Source: Muricauda sp. SCSIO 64092
GTDB taxonomy: Bacteria; Bacteroidota; Bacteroidia; Flavobacteriales; Flavobacteriaceae
Assembly (NCBI RefSeq): GCF_023016285.1
Contig: NZ_CP095413.1
Span: 4,233,001-4,297,000 of the forward strand
Direction: 5' to 3'
Length of the DNA: 64,000 nucleotides
The notes under the pieces were generated by a model. It was not told the origin of the DNA. It did not search any database and saw only the letters and a program-made list of their open reading frames with translations. Shown here piece by piece: positions 12,001-18,124 of the stretch (its first letter is position 1; the number at the start of each line of letters is the position of its first letter). The translations under genes and the position numbers were made by a program.

Positions 12001-12846
12001 TTTCTAACTTTTGATGTTGCTGAAGCCGGAGTTTACACCATAAACATAAGCCCCCGGAGTAATGCGAATGGTTATTTTTGTAGCCCTAATTCAACTTTTT
12101 GTTTACCTGGTTTTGGATCTTATCAACTAAATACTGATATTCAGGTAAACTTCAATTCGGGAGCAAATGTCATAAATTTTACAACCAATAAATCTACTGA
12201 TGTAGTATATGATATCAGCATTAGTGACCACGTCAATACAGTTACAGAAACTTTTGAAATTGTAGTGAACCCAAATATTTTGTTTGGGGCTATGGGATAT
12301 ACCAGATATCAAAATAGCAATGGCATAATAACCAGTTGTATTAACAACTCTTCTGTATATCTGGGAGGTGTAACAAGTTATTCAACAAATGTAAGGGCTT
12401 TTATAAATAATGCAAATTTTGCAGTAGATGGGACTACAATTGTTTCTTATGACATAAGATATAACGGTGTTACTACCAATCATAATTTCTCACTAACCGG
12501 CTTTAACAGTAACGGAGGAACTTATAGCTACAAACTTTCGTATGGTCCCACTGAGACTGGTACGATAAACAGTAGGGCTTTTAACAATGTACTGGTATTG
12601 GGAACGTCAAAAAGAGTTACCATTGTGGATAAACATCTATCAATATTACCCTCCAATACAGATACTCCGTGTGGATATAGGGTTAGCAATGCGATGACTT
12701 CAGGAATTTTTAATCAAAACTATCTGAATCCTGGTAATAGTTTCCAAATACGTATTCATACTTCCAATGGAAAAACCTCAAATTGGAAAACAATGAATTC
12801 AACGGTACCTCCCAGTTATCCGAATGTATTTTTAGGCAACTTTTAA
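6052..12846 (+). CDS. Giant TraQ-repeat surface lipoprotein (2264 residues)
   Basis: This is an exported lipoprotein: signal peptide with lipobox (ITLITFFAC, Cys21), then KDMDIQFSFPFEI, which looks like the start of TraQ (DUF3872) proteins of Bacteroidetes conjugative transposons. TraQ is normally a single short protein. Here the TraQ-like beta-sandwich module of about 85-110 residues is repeated about 20 times. Three module types recur in the middle: A (FTFTAIASSNTATVGES...GNSxYSMVF...YNGxxYxQG), B (FNLSTSGDSSLY...GSVGNGEI) and C (FTFSGAPQQNTIE...SVNTYYNVNTGNYSWEF), in the order A-B-C with a period near 322 residues. The last 350 residues diverge and hold several Cys. No type IX sorting domain is seen. 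As the last gene of the tra operon, followed by a strong terminator, it may act as a mating-pair adhesin. The role is inference and the repeat structure is direct. Confidence 0.85.
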   Translation: MKKVYKTPIAIGITLITFFACTKDMDIQFSFPFEIIKEHKNVATINYREPTKIQIVPERIVKDNVYRFRYTVADGDGALSYKGGEPLPENTLETCGQFEMHLEFIGTALGKCKVEFTVEDMEGLTETVHLNYDIVHNPFKIEVNSTTTALVIGKTAPVIYRSENTGKDSSVTYESLIRFKKGSGSLYKTNDIGESTFKIEPNVYFPIQEGPQFYNLVLDAAGEHTILFQTKDSNGQLKEAELSFNADIIDFTYIGAPQRNTLFVGESTNLNFEINELLDGGDVYESRYEINSGNATLKRTFGNIGEILSPGVNYPVGANAYYWELGALEAGAVDITFFAKNTSGTEKQLNITIGVSNGAFGFKATNSENFAAVNDDVPVNFLITETGPQGSPYTMIFESSSNGVLEIGGTTYAQGEPIPIERSNFIGNYKGLIRGKHDVLFTVTNVLNEVMEDDFSITFNEESFMFTAIAEDTNIYVDAGTHINFNITDGSDGATYQVYYTVSGPGKSSLTSGNAQFDAGTFYDVLNGPFSWDFNALSEGNVTYTFYVANNSGHVRHREVEFVIVPNPTDDFTFTAIGSANSETIGRQVPVNLNITETTGNSIYSMVFTTTGTGTLSYNGVNYNQGDPITVTPGNLTASYLGSTPGVHDITFTATNAVPISRSDAISITYHNVDFNLSVSGDSSLYAGTSEDFNVHLSQVQNDPSITYNVAYKIATGSVGNGEISTSSNVPITLGQPYPIDMGTTAMYFTATDIGLTIIDVTVTDSNNQSHTSQVTFDVQDIDFTFSGAPQQNEIEVGQTTNLNFNIHETVASGASYQMKYEIVSGIGNIKDGSTTQSVNTYYNVNTGNYSWEFEAIGSENVELLFTVLNTTTNVTHAQTVDITVNEPPVSDFTFTAIASSNTATVGESVPVNFNINETVGNSDYSMVYTSSGNGTLEYNGISYAQGEPITVAPGNFTAAYTGNVSAAHNITFTATNANDVPISHSDDIEITFTNIDFNLSTSGDSSLYVGNSEDFSVHLSQTQNDPNISYLVSYNIASGSVGNGEITTNANTSITMGQPYDMDKGTTTMVFNAVSVGIVYVDVTVTDSHNQSKTSRVTFDVGSIDFTFSGAPQQNTIETGKTTNLNFTINEAVTSGAAYQMKYGIVSGNGNVKDGATTQSVNTYYNVNTGNYSWEFKAANSSGSVELLFTAINTTTNVTHSQTVIITVNEPPVSDFTFRAIASANTATVGESILVHFNITETVGNSNYSMVFTTSSSATFVYNGIEYNQGQSIPVNSSNFTGTYKSSTAIEHDILFTVTNANNVPISHSDDFTITYYLLEFEFSGASQQNTIKTGESTFLNFNISETFVSGNNYEMKYEIISGDGNVKDGGLVRSVNTFFNVNTGSYSWKFEGTESGTVELLFTVLNTTTNVTRTQTIDIIVTNPPVSQFTFTAIPSANDGTVGQSVPINFNITETIGNSTYSMVFTSTGTGTLDYNGTSYNQGQPISVSPGNFTGAYTGSSSETHNITFTVTNTNNLPISSSDNVSLNYDSIDFTLSTVGDGSLFLNSQKDFYAIISQESNDNSITYRVRFSITGGSTGNGQIKTAENNTTIPLGSYRDGIVDVGSTAFLFEGTSQGTVNILVEVMDSDNRYKSSTISFTIDNVPFTFDTAAQDGSIEIGESTNIFLSVTEPTQSFTNYEVKYRITSSETAQISYNGTSINPNTYRPINTGSTPWAFTGTEEGNISVMFTVRNKNTLSIRSKTVEIEVNKIPSQFNFTAIPTLNSAKVNDCTDININLSETVGTSTYTMVFTSSESGTVHYNGTTYSQGQPITVSPGNFVICYTGTNDGLEHNLEFTITNSESLTKDKSLNIFIESINDFEFLGSTTSSSVTVNDNVGVNFTLNEIVGNSIYSVVFTTNGNGTFVYKGNTYTNGQTIPSFSTGASGGIYYPTSEGNHLIRFIASNSEGPILSRTYQRLLNVSPSDMEINFSKLSYNQSQSGFLTFDVAEAGVYTINISPRSNANGYFCSPNSTFCLPGFGSYQLNTDIQVNFNSGANVINFTTNKSTDVVYDISISDHVNTVTETFEIVVNPNILFGAMGYTRYQNSNGIITSCINNSSVYLGGVTSYSTNVRAFINNANFAVDGTTIVSYDIRYNGVTTNHNFSLTGFNSNGGTYSYKLSYGPTETGTINSRAFNNVLVLGTSKRVTIVDKHLSILPSNTDTPCGYRVSNAMTSGIFNQNYLNPGNSFQIRIHTSNGKTSNWKTMNSTVPPSYPNVFLGNF
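7761..10660 (+). repeat. Tandem A-B-C module units inside the giant TraQ-like gene
   Basis: Module A begins near 7761, 8728, 9697 and 10336. The first three starts are 967 and 969 bases apart, and each full unit is A then B then C. The third unit lacks B (A at 9697, C at about 10010). Units 1 and 2 are very close at protein level, including SVNTYYNVNTGNYSWEF in both C modules. The repeats are coding and in frame, consistent with duplication of a 320-residue block. Confidence 0.85.
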
Positions 12847-12870
12847 ATCATATTAATATTCTTAAATAAA

Positions 12871-12910
12871 CAATAAAGGCAGATAGTAAAATTACTATCT
12901 GCCTTTATTG
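12871..12910 (+). terminator. Strong hairpin terminator ending the tra operon
   Basis: A perfect 19-base inverted repeat (12871-12889 with 12892-12910, core AAAGGCAGATAG / CTATCTGCCTTT) starts 25 bases after the stop of the giant gene. A/T runs flank both sides, so it could stop transcription from either direction. Confidence 0.85.
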
Positions 12911-13140
12911 TCAAGTCCAAAAGCGAACATCTTGATCCGCTCCTTTAACTTGTGTAAAGGATATTAAATTTTTTTTGGAAACTCTCCTCCTAGGCTATTT
13001 TTGAAAAGATATGATTAAAAAGTAGATGTTTCCCATGGACACTCCGAAAAAATATATAGCTCTTAATATTGAGGAATTTAGAAAAACATCTAATACACAT
13101 TACAGTTTTATATGCTATGCTTAATTATAGTGGATTATGA

Positions 13141-13641
13141 TTATTGAAAAAAGAAACTATCATCAGTAGTTATTGTAGTACCTCTGTTCGATACAAACTT
13201 CATTTTAACCCCATGCATCCCCTCTTCTGTACCAACATAGAATACATCACTGTTTTGTACAGAATGGGAATCGTTAAAAAATTCTACTACATTAAAAGAA
13301 TCTCCTGCGTTATATTGTTTCCCGTTATAACTTATGAACCCTTCTTTTGTACTGCTCAAAAAAGTAGCTGTTACTGAAGTATTGCCATTGCCATAAGCAG
13401 GTAATACATAACCAATATAACTGGCTCCATATAAACTCGATGCTTGTCCTTGGATAAAAGGATAGTCTTCAGGTGTTCCCCCTAAAGCTTCTAGGGTTAT
13501 ATCCAACTTAGCCTTGATTATCATACCTTCTACTCCGGTATGTTCGCTTTCAACAATGGTCTTACCATCATCATTTTTTGTACAACTAACTACATTTAAA
13601 AGTGCAACTACTATTAGAAACAGATTTTTTTTCATAATCAT
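13141..13641 (-). CDS. Small lipoprotein with one TraQ-like module
   Basis: This 166-residue lipoprotein has the signal and lipobox LNVVSC (Cys20 of the long form). Residues 85-160 (GFISYNGKQYNAGDSF, then EEGMHGVKMKFVSNRG) line up with the A modules of the giant protein on the opposite strand (GTLSYNGVNYNQGDPI, then PGVHDITFTATN). So it carries a single copy of the same fold. The start may be Met1 (overlapping the upstream stop by four bases, ATGA) or Met3 (13635). It faces the tra operon and is cotranscribed with the upstream 110-residue lipoprotein. It could be a surface-exclusion partner of the giant TraQ-like protein, but that is a guess from shared fold and position. Confidence 0.75.
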   Translation of the reverse strand: MIMKKNLFLIVVALLNVVSCTKNDDGKTIVESEHTGVEGMIIKAKLDITLEALGGTPEDYPFIQGQASSLYGASYIGYVLPAYGNGNTSVTATFLSSTKEGFISYNGKQYNAGDSFNVVEFFNDSHSVQNSDVFYVGTEEGMHGVKMKFVSNRGTTITTDDSFFFQ

Positions 13642-13970
13642 TTTAGTTTATTCAGTTCATTTTTAAGATTCTCATAGCCTAAATCATAGGCTTGCATGTT
13701 TGATTCTTTCGATAATTTGGACCCTATGATGTGAACCATTTTATATTTATCGGGATTCTCTTCATAAAGCTTTTGAATCCATGGGATACATTTATAATTA
13801 AATGTTTTTTGGTCTAGTTTATCTGTAAGCAGAAAACAAAGCCCTTGCACCAGATCTTTTTCCATTGACCTGTTTTCGGTTTGAACATTTTTTACTGATG
13901 AAGGTTCTTTAGGTTCGCTTTTACAGGAAATCGCAAAAACAACCAATAAGAGTAAGGCATAATGTCTCAT
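13638..13970 (-). CDS. Small lipoprotein of unknown function
   Basis: This 110-residue protein has a clear lipoprotein signal (LLLVVFAISCKSEPKEPSS, Cys16). The mature part is mostly helical and has two further Cys (in QGLCFLL and YKCIPW) that might form a disulfide. I do not recognise a family. Its stop overlaps the possible start of the next lipoprotein gene by four bases, so the pair forms an operon on the strand opposite the tra genes. Confidence 0.7.
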   Translation of the reverse strand: MRHYALLLLVVFAISCKSEPKEPSSVKNVQTENRSMEKDLVQGLCFLLTDKLDQKTFNYKCIPWIQKLYEENPDKYKMVHIIGSKLSKESNMQAYDLGYENLKNELNKLK

Positions 13971-14073
13971 AATTAGTCTTTAATAAGAGTTTTTGAAGAT
14001 TCGCAATGCAAAACAGAGAATAGTAAAACGAGCTTCTGGTGTTTTTTGGTCAGCACAAACCCTTGGACTATTT

Positions 14074-14110
14074 AGCACAAATCTTTGATTTAAAATCAAA
14101 GATTTGTGCT
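14074..14110. terminator. Perfect 17-bp hairpin in a 313-base spacer
   Basis: The spacer 13971-14283 holds no gene. It contains an exact inverted repeat, AGCACAAATCTTTGATT (14074-14090) with its complement at 14094-14110 and a 3-base loop. The hairpin lies between the AbiEii stop and the lipoprotein operon, both read leftward, so it can end AbiE transcription. A further stretch at about 14130-14160 (CCTAAAAAAAGTGCTAAGACC) resembles one near 56812-56848. Confidence 0.7.
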
Positions 14111-14283
14111 TTATGCGAATTACCCTAAAAAAAGTGCTAAGACCCTTTAAAAGTGGGACGCAATAAGAGTATTTTGAGATATTGAAAATGAAAGGGGATT
14201 TCTACAGCTCATGCAATCAAGTTGACTAAAATAACCTGTAGATCATTGACCAAATACATCTAACTGTGATCTTAAAACCTGTT

Positions 14284-15240
14284 TTACAATTTATCTATAT
14301 GCTCTTTGATCCGTGCCAATAGATCTTCAAAATCAGGTTGACCGTTATAGTACAGCGAAGCCGTGGCAATATATCTTTTTCTAAATGCATTTCTCTGATC
14401 TGGGCCACTCAATAAAAATGCTTCGTTTTCTGAAATGGGAATATCCAGATCTGCTTTGGGAAAACGTACCCTTTTATGTTCGTGATAGGCTTTAGTACCA
14501 ATAAAATCATTTACATCTTTGTTGGCCAATAAACAATATATATCATAATATTGGCGCATCAAATTCGGGCGTGCCTCTTTTCCGTTTTGTTCCTGTCTGT
14601 ATTTTGTGGCTATGGTCTGTAACTTTTCCACAAATGTATAGCCAGGATGGTAACAGGTAATATCAATAGCACGATTGTCCATAATGGTTATGTTATCTAT
14701 CGTGACGGCCCTGTCAAATGCCCATGAACTTATTGAAATTTGTGCATTTGGGGTAACGGTATCAAATCCCGCTTCAAGCAAGATCCCTTCCTTTACACCA
14801 TCAACAGAACCTGTTTTAGCTTCATAGTGTAGACGAATACCACCGCTACGGTAATAGAGCTCGTCATCAAAGGCATGGTCCCTTTCAATGGAAACAATGC
14901 CATCTATTTTAATATGGTCAGCAAGCCAATCGTAGTATTCTTTGCGGGACAGTACACTTTTGGGCCTGGTATTCTTGGGGTTTTCATTGACCCCCAAATG
15001 GACGGGCGGTTTGATATGTATATCAATATCCTCGGAAAACCGATCTATGATTTTATAGCCTTTGGATAGTGAGGTACCGCCTTTAAGTTCAAAATCCAGT
15101 CCTTGCTTTTTCAGCCCGTACAGGACATGCATGATCCAGTAATCTTTTTCAATTAGCTGAAGTTGAATCTTTGTTTCCTGCTCCAAAATTCGCAATAGAT
15201 CAACAAAGTCTGGGTGCTCATGAAGATACTTATTGGGCAT
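14284..15240 (-). CDS. abiEii: AbiEii-type nucleotidyltransferase toxin
   Basis: This 318-residue protein carries the AbiEii/AbiGii signature: GGTSLSKGY (residues 54-62) and SEDIDIHI (69-76), the Gly-Ser and Asp-x-Asp nucleotidyltransferase motifs, then conserved PGYTFVEKLQTIATKYR near residue 205. AbiEii toxins transfer nucleotides to RNA (in characterised relatives to tRNA) and cause growth arrest on phage infection. The gene overlaps the upstream antitoxin gene by 11 bases, the standard AbiE arrangement. It is cargo near the right end of the conjugative element. Family confidence is high; anti-phage activity here is inferred. Confidence 0.92.
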   Translation of the reverse strand: MPNKYLHEHPDFVDLLRILEQETKIQLQLIEKDYWIMHVLYGLKKQGLDFELKGGTSLSKGYKIIDRFSEDIDIHIKPPVHLGVNENPKNTRPKSVLSRKEYYDWLADHIKIDGIVSIERDHAFDDELYYRSGGIRLHYEAKTGSVDGVKEGILLEAGFDTVTPNAQISISSWAFDRAVTIDNITIMDNRAIDITCYHPGYTFVEKLQTIATKYRQEQNGKEARPNLMRQYYDIYCLLANKDVNDFIGTKAYHEHKRVRFPKADLDIPISENEAFLLSGPDQRNAFRKRYIATASLYYNGQPDFEDLLARIKEHIDKL

Positions 15241-15829
15241 ACTGGCGTTGTTCCATTTTATTTAGCATTGGTGTAAAAACCTTCTTTGCTTTTACCCCTC
15301 CATAGGCTTTAACCGTTTTTTGAAGCTTTTTAACATCCATTGTTCTGGCTTTAGTCTCAACTTTTGATAATACTTCTTTTGGGTTTTCTGCAAGGGCGCC
15401 AAGATTGTTCACTAGGTCGACCAATAAAAATTCAGGTGTCAATTTTTTAGGGAAACGGGGTTTGGCATGAAAGAAAAACTTCCTGCCACCCAATTCGAAC
15501 TCACCGTGCCGTTTATGGTTATATACAAGGCGTTTGTTATAAAGCTGTGTCGTGCCAACCCCCAAAGTATTATAAGCATTAAGGGAGGTAAGGAGAAATT
15601 CATCATCTTTAAGAAAACTGCGTACCAACACCTTTTCGTCCGGGGGGGCAAACCCAAATGCGGTTTCTTTTGGATAATAGTACAATCCATGGGAAAGCTT
15701 TTGAAGCGTTCCTTTTTGTACAAGTTCCCCAAGATGGCGATCAACGGCATTGGACCATTGTTCAAGGTCGACCCTGCGGTAGACCCTACCACGTTTGAGA
15801 CATTTCTCCAATTCTTTTAATTTGCCCAT
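15230..15829 (-). CDS. abiEi: AbiEi-like antitoxin / winged-helix repressor
   Basis: This is about 199 residues from the chosen Met (GKLKELEKCLKRGRVYRR). The frame stays open to an ATG at 15874, but the bases between 15853 and 15870 look like a Bacteroidetes -7 region (TATATTTTG on the minus strand), so the inner start is preferred. The N-terminal winged helix (about residues 15-55, LVQKGTLQKLSHGLYYYPK) is the antitoxin/operator-binding domain. The remainder matches the AbiEi C-terminal domain (DUF6088-like). It is expected to repress its own promoter and counter AbiEii, whose gene overlaps its 3' end by 11 bases. Confidence 0.85.
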   Translation of the reverse strand: MGKLKELEKCLKRGRVYRRVDLEQWSNAVDRHLGELVQKGTLQKLSHGLYYYPKETAFGFAPPDEKVLVRSFLKDDEFLLTSLNAYNTLGVGTTQLYNKRLVYNHKRHGEFELGGRKFFFHAKPRFPKKLTPEFLLVDLVNNLGALAENPKEVLSKVETKARTMDVKKLQKTVKAYGGVKAKKVFTPMLNKMEQRQYAQ

Positions 15830-16177
15830 TTTGTCTTCCTTTTTATAGGGTAATAATAACAAAATATATGCCAAAATGCAAATATTTTAATTTAAAATTC
15901 ATGCAAATTTAATTTAAGAACTTGAAAATATCATAAAAAGAAGTGGTAACATTTTGAAAAAGAAATATTGCCACTATGTTGATTAAGTGGTAAAAATTGG
16001 AAATAGAACCGTCTCGAAAGCAGTGTTTATTTTCAATGTTGCGATTTGGTTTGAATTGTTGGAATTTGCTTAAATTTATTACTGCGGATTGTTATATCCA
16101 ACGTCAGTATGTCCTATATTGTGACCTATTGAGTAGATTTTAAAATATATTGCTGATATTCAATGGTTTGTCGAGTT
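15830..16177. other. Spacer between AbiE and the first att core
   Basis: About 350 bases with no convincing frame. Besides the leftward AbiE promoter it holds AT-rich sequence forming the right end of the conjugative element up to the tRNA-derived core. I see no repeat in it beyond short A/T runs. Confidence 0.5.
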
Positions 16178-16200
16178 GGTTCGAATCCTGCCACCCCGAC
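16178..16200 (+). other. att core 1: tRNA 3'-end fragment
   Basis: GGTTCGAATCC followed by TGCCACCCCGAC is the T-loop, T-stem 3' strand and acceptor 3' strand of a tRNA (probably tRNA-Pro by memory of flavobacterial genes). The 5' T-stem strand and the rest of the tRNA are missing, so it is not a gene. Shorter copies of the same core lie at 36333, 51758 and 63197, all in this orientation, as left by site-specific integration at a tRNA 3' end. Confidence 0.85.
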
Positions 16201-16221
16201 TTTTTAAGAAATCAAATAGTA

Positions 16222-16259
16222 ACAAAAACTTGGTAATCGTATGATTATCAAGTTTTTGT
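16222..16259 (+). terminator. tRNA-type terminator hairpin after att core 1
   Basis: A 17-base-pair stem (ACAAAAACTTGGTAATC with GATTATCAAGTTTTTGT, one G-T pair, loop GTAT) is followed by CGTTTT. The same hairpin follows the core at 51758. It looks like a tRNA terminator carried with the element end. Confidence 0.75.
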
Positions 16260-16301
16260 CGTTTTAAGGCAATCATTCAATTTGAATTGATATGGTAAAA
16301 T

Positions 16302-16323
16302 AAGTTACCTATTCGGTTACCTT
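16302..16323 (+). promoter_or_regulatory. Probable integrase arm site
   Basis: AAGTTACCTATTCGGTTACC lies between the att core and the integrase gene, and an inverted GGTAACC follows at 16344-16350. The same block occurs upstream of the intact integrase (about 51877-51898) and, with one change, just inside the right end at about 63117-63138. Recurrence at both ends of one element suggests arm-type integrase or excisionase binding. Confidence 0.6.
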
Positions 16324-16405
16324 GTTCTGAAATGGTTCAAAATGGTAACCGAGCTTCTTTGATTTGACTTTCGTTTTGAGATGTTTAATTTTTAAAAATG
16401 AAAGT

Positions 16406-17613
16406 ATGCAGACCATTCACACATTCAGTGTCCTTTTTTGGCTGAAACTAGCCAACAAAAAGGACAGCAAAGCCCCACTTTATGCACGTGTCACCGTAAA
16501 CGGCAGACGTGCCGAGATTTCCCTTAAAAGGAAAGTGACCGTTTCAGAATGGGACGTTTCCAAAAACAGGTTAAAAGGTCTAGGTAGCGAAGCCAAACAG
16601 TTGAACAACTATCTTGACGGAGTACGTTCGAGACTTTTTGAATGTTATCAACAATTAAAGAACAAAAACAAATTGGTTTCCTCTCAACTTATCAAGACCT
16701 ATTTTCTTGGTAACGGGGAAAACAGGTATAGCATTTCCGATATTATCGAATATCATAAAGAGCATATGAAAGATACCCTGCGATGGGGAACACAAAAAAC
16801 TATTTCACCACCCATAAATATATCTTCCTTTTTCTAAAACAAAAACACAGGACTACAGACATATATCTTTCCGAACTCAATTATAAGTTTATCATAGATT
16901 TTGAGCGTTTTTTACGCCATCAAAAGGATATGGGGAACAATACCGTCATGAAACATATAGAACGGCTTAGAAAGCTTGTAAACCTAGCCCATAAGATGGA
17001 ATGACTGGACAAAGACCCGTTTATAAAGTTCAAGGCAAAATACATCCGAAAAGAAAGGACATATCTCACATTGGATGAGTTACAGACCATCGAGCAAAAG
17101 CAGTTTACAATCGAAAGGTTACATCTTATAAAGGATTTGTTCGTTTTCAGTTGCTATACAGGGCTGTCCTATGGTGATGTGATGAACCTTACAAAGGATA
17201 ACATATGTATCGGTATAGATGATAAAAAATGGATAAGCTCCTATAGACAAAAAACAAACATACCTGTTAGAATTCCTTTATTGCCAAAAGCACTGGAAAT
17301 CATAAACGGTTATAAAGACCATCCCAATACTTTTGCGACCAAAAGAATTTTTCCATCCATCTCAAACCAGAAGTTGAACTCTTATCTTAAGGAGATAGCC
17401 GATGTATGCCACATCAACAAGAACCTCACTTTCCATATTGCAAGACATACCTTTGCCACAACGGTAATGCTGTCCAATGGCGTGCCCATGGAAACGGTAT
17501 CCAAGCTTTTGGGACATACCAAGCTGTCCACCACACAGATATATGCCAGGGTAGTGGAGGGCAAGATAAGCGGGGATATGCAGCGATTGGAAGGGGTGTT
17601 TAAGAAGGAGTAA
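16406..17613 (+). pseudogene. Broken tyrosine integrase (copy of the one at 51981)
   Basis: Compared with the intact integrase at 51981-53180, this copy has two lesions. An A-run near 16795 is one base shorter (six A instead of seven), shifting the frame. The codon for Trp in MEWLDKD is TGA at 17001-17003. The C-terminal catalytic part is still open (17071-17613) with HIARHTFATT and the tyrosine motif LGHTKLSTTQIYARV. The N-terminal arm-binding domain begins MQTIHTFSVLFWLKLANKKD. The start is set by homology with the intact copy. The element can no longer be moved by this protein unless the intact paralogue acts in trans. Confidence 0.9.
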
Positions 17614-17661
17614 TGGAAAATCTTTGCGTGACGCCCAATCATCGCTCAATCTATCATTTTA

Positions 17662-17709
17662 TTATTGGTGGAAAACCCGCGCATCGGCAACCTCTTTTTC
17701 CACCAATAA
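17662..17709. terminator. Long-stem hairpin downstream of the integrase
   Basis: TTATTGGTGGAAAA (17662-17675) pairs perfectly with TTTTCCACCAATAA (17696-17709) around a 20-base loop containing GCATCGGCAACC. The same hairpin follows the intact integrase at 53237-53284, with changes only in the loop. Confidence 0.75.
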
Positions 17710-17754
17710 AAAAACGTTTTAAAAGTTGATGCAACTTCTTTTAAATTTGAGGGA

Positions 17755-18100
17755 ATGAAAAAGAGCAGATTCACCGAGACACAGATTATCAAGGTCCTAT
17801 CGGGACAAGAACATGGCAAGACCGTTGCCGAGATATGCCGTGAGCACGGCATCAGCCAACCGACCTTTTACAACTGGAAGGCGAAATATGGGGGCATGGG
17901 GGTCAACCAACTCAAGAAAATGAAGGAGATGGAGTCGGAACTGGCCGAGTTCAAGCGCATATACGCCGATTTGGCCTTTGAGAACAATGCCCTGAAGAAC
18001 CTGATCGAAAAAGAGCTCTAAGGCCCGCCGAGAAGCGAGAAGCTGTCGGATACCTGACCAAAGAGGAAGGGTTGAGTATCAGGCTTTTCCTCTATTTTTA
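17755..18100 (+). mobile_element. IS3-family remnant: OrfA intact, OrfB truncated
   Basis: An 88-residue frame (17755-18021) is an IS3-type OrfA: KKSRFTETQIIKVLSGQEHGKT, a helix-turn-helix (VAEICREHGISQPTFYNWKAKYGG) and a leucine-zipper tail. Just after it, about 80 bases still encode the beginning of OrfB (RREAVGYLTKEEGLSIR, in the overlapping frame), and then homology stops near 18100. The rest of the transposase is missing, so the copy is dead. A different IS3 fragment with the integrase core lies at about 34520-34957 on the other strand. Confidence 0.85.
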
Positions 18101-18124
18101 GTGCTGTCCCATTGAGTAGTTTTA

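Noticed and set aside
16178..16200. A complete tRNA gene
   Set aside because: Only the T-loop and acceptor 3' strand are present; the 5' T-stem strand, anticodon arm and D arm are missing.
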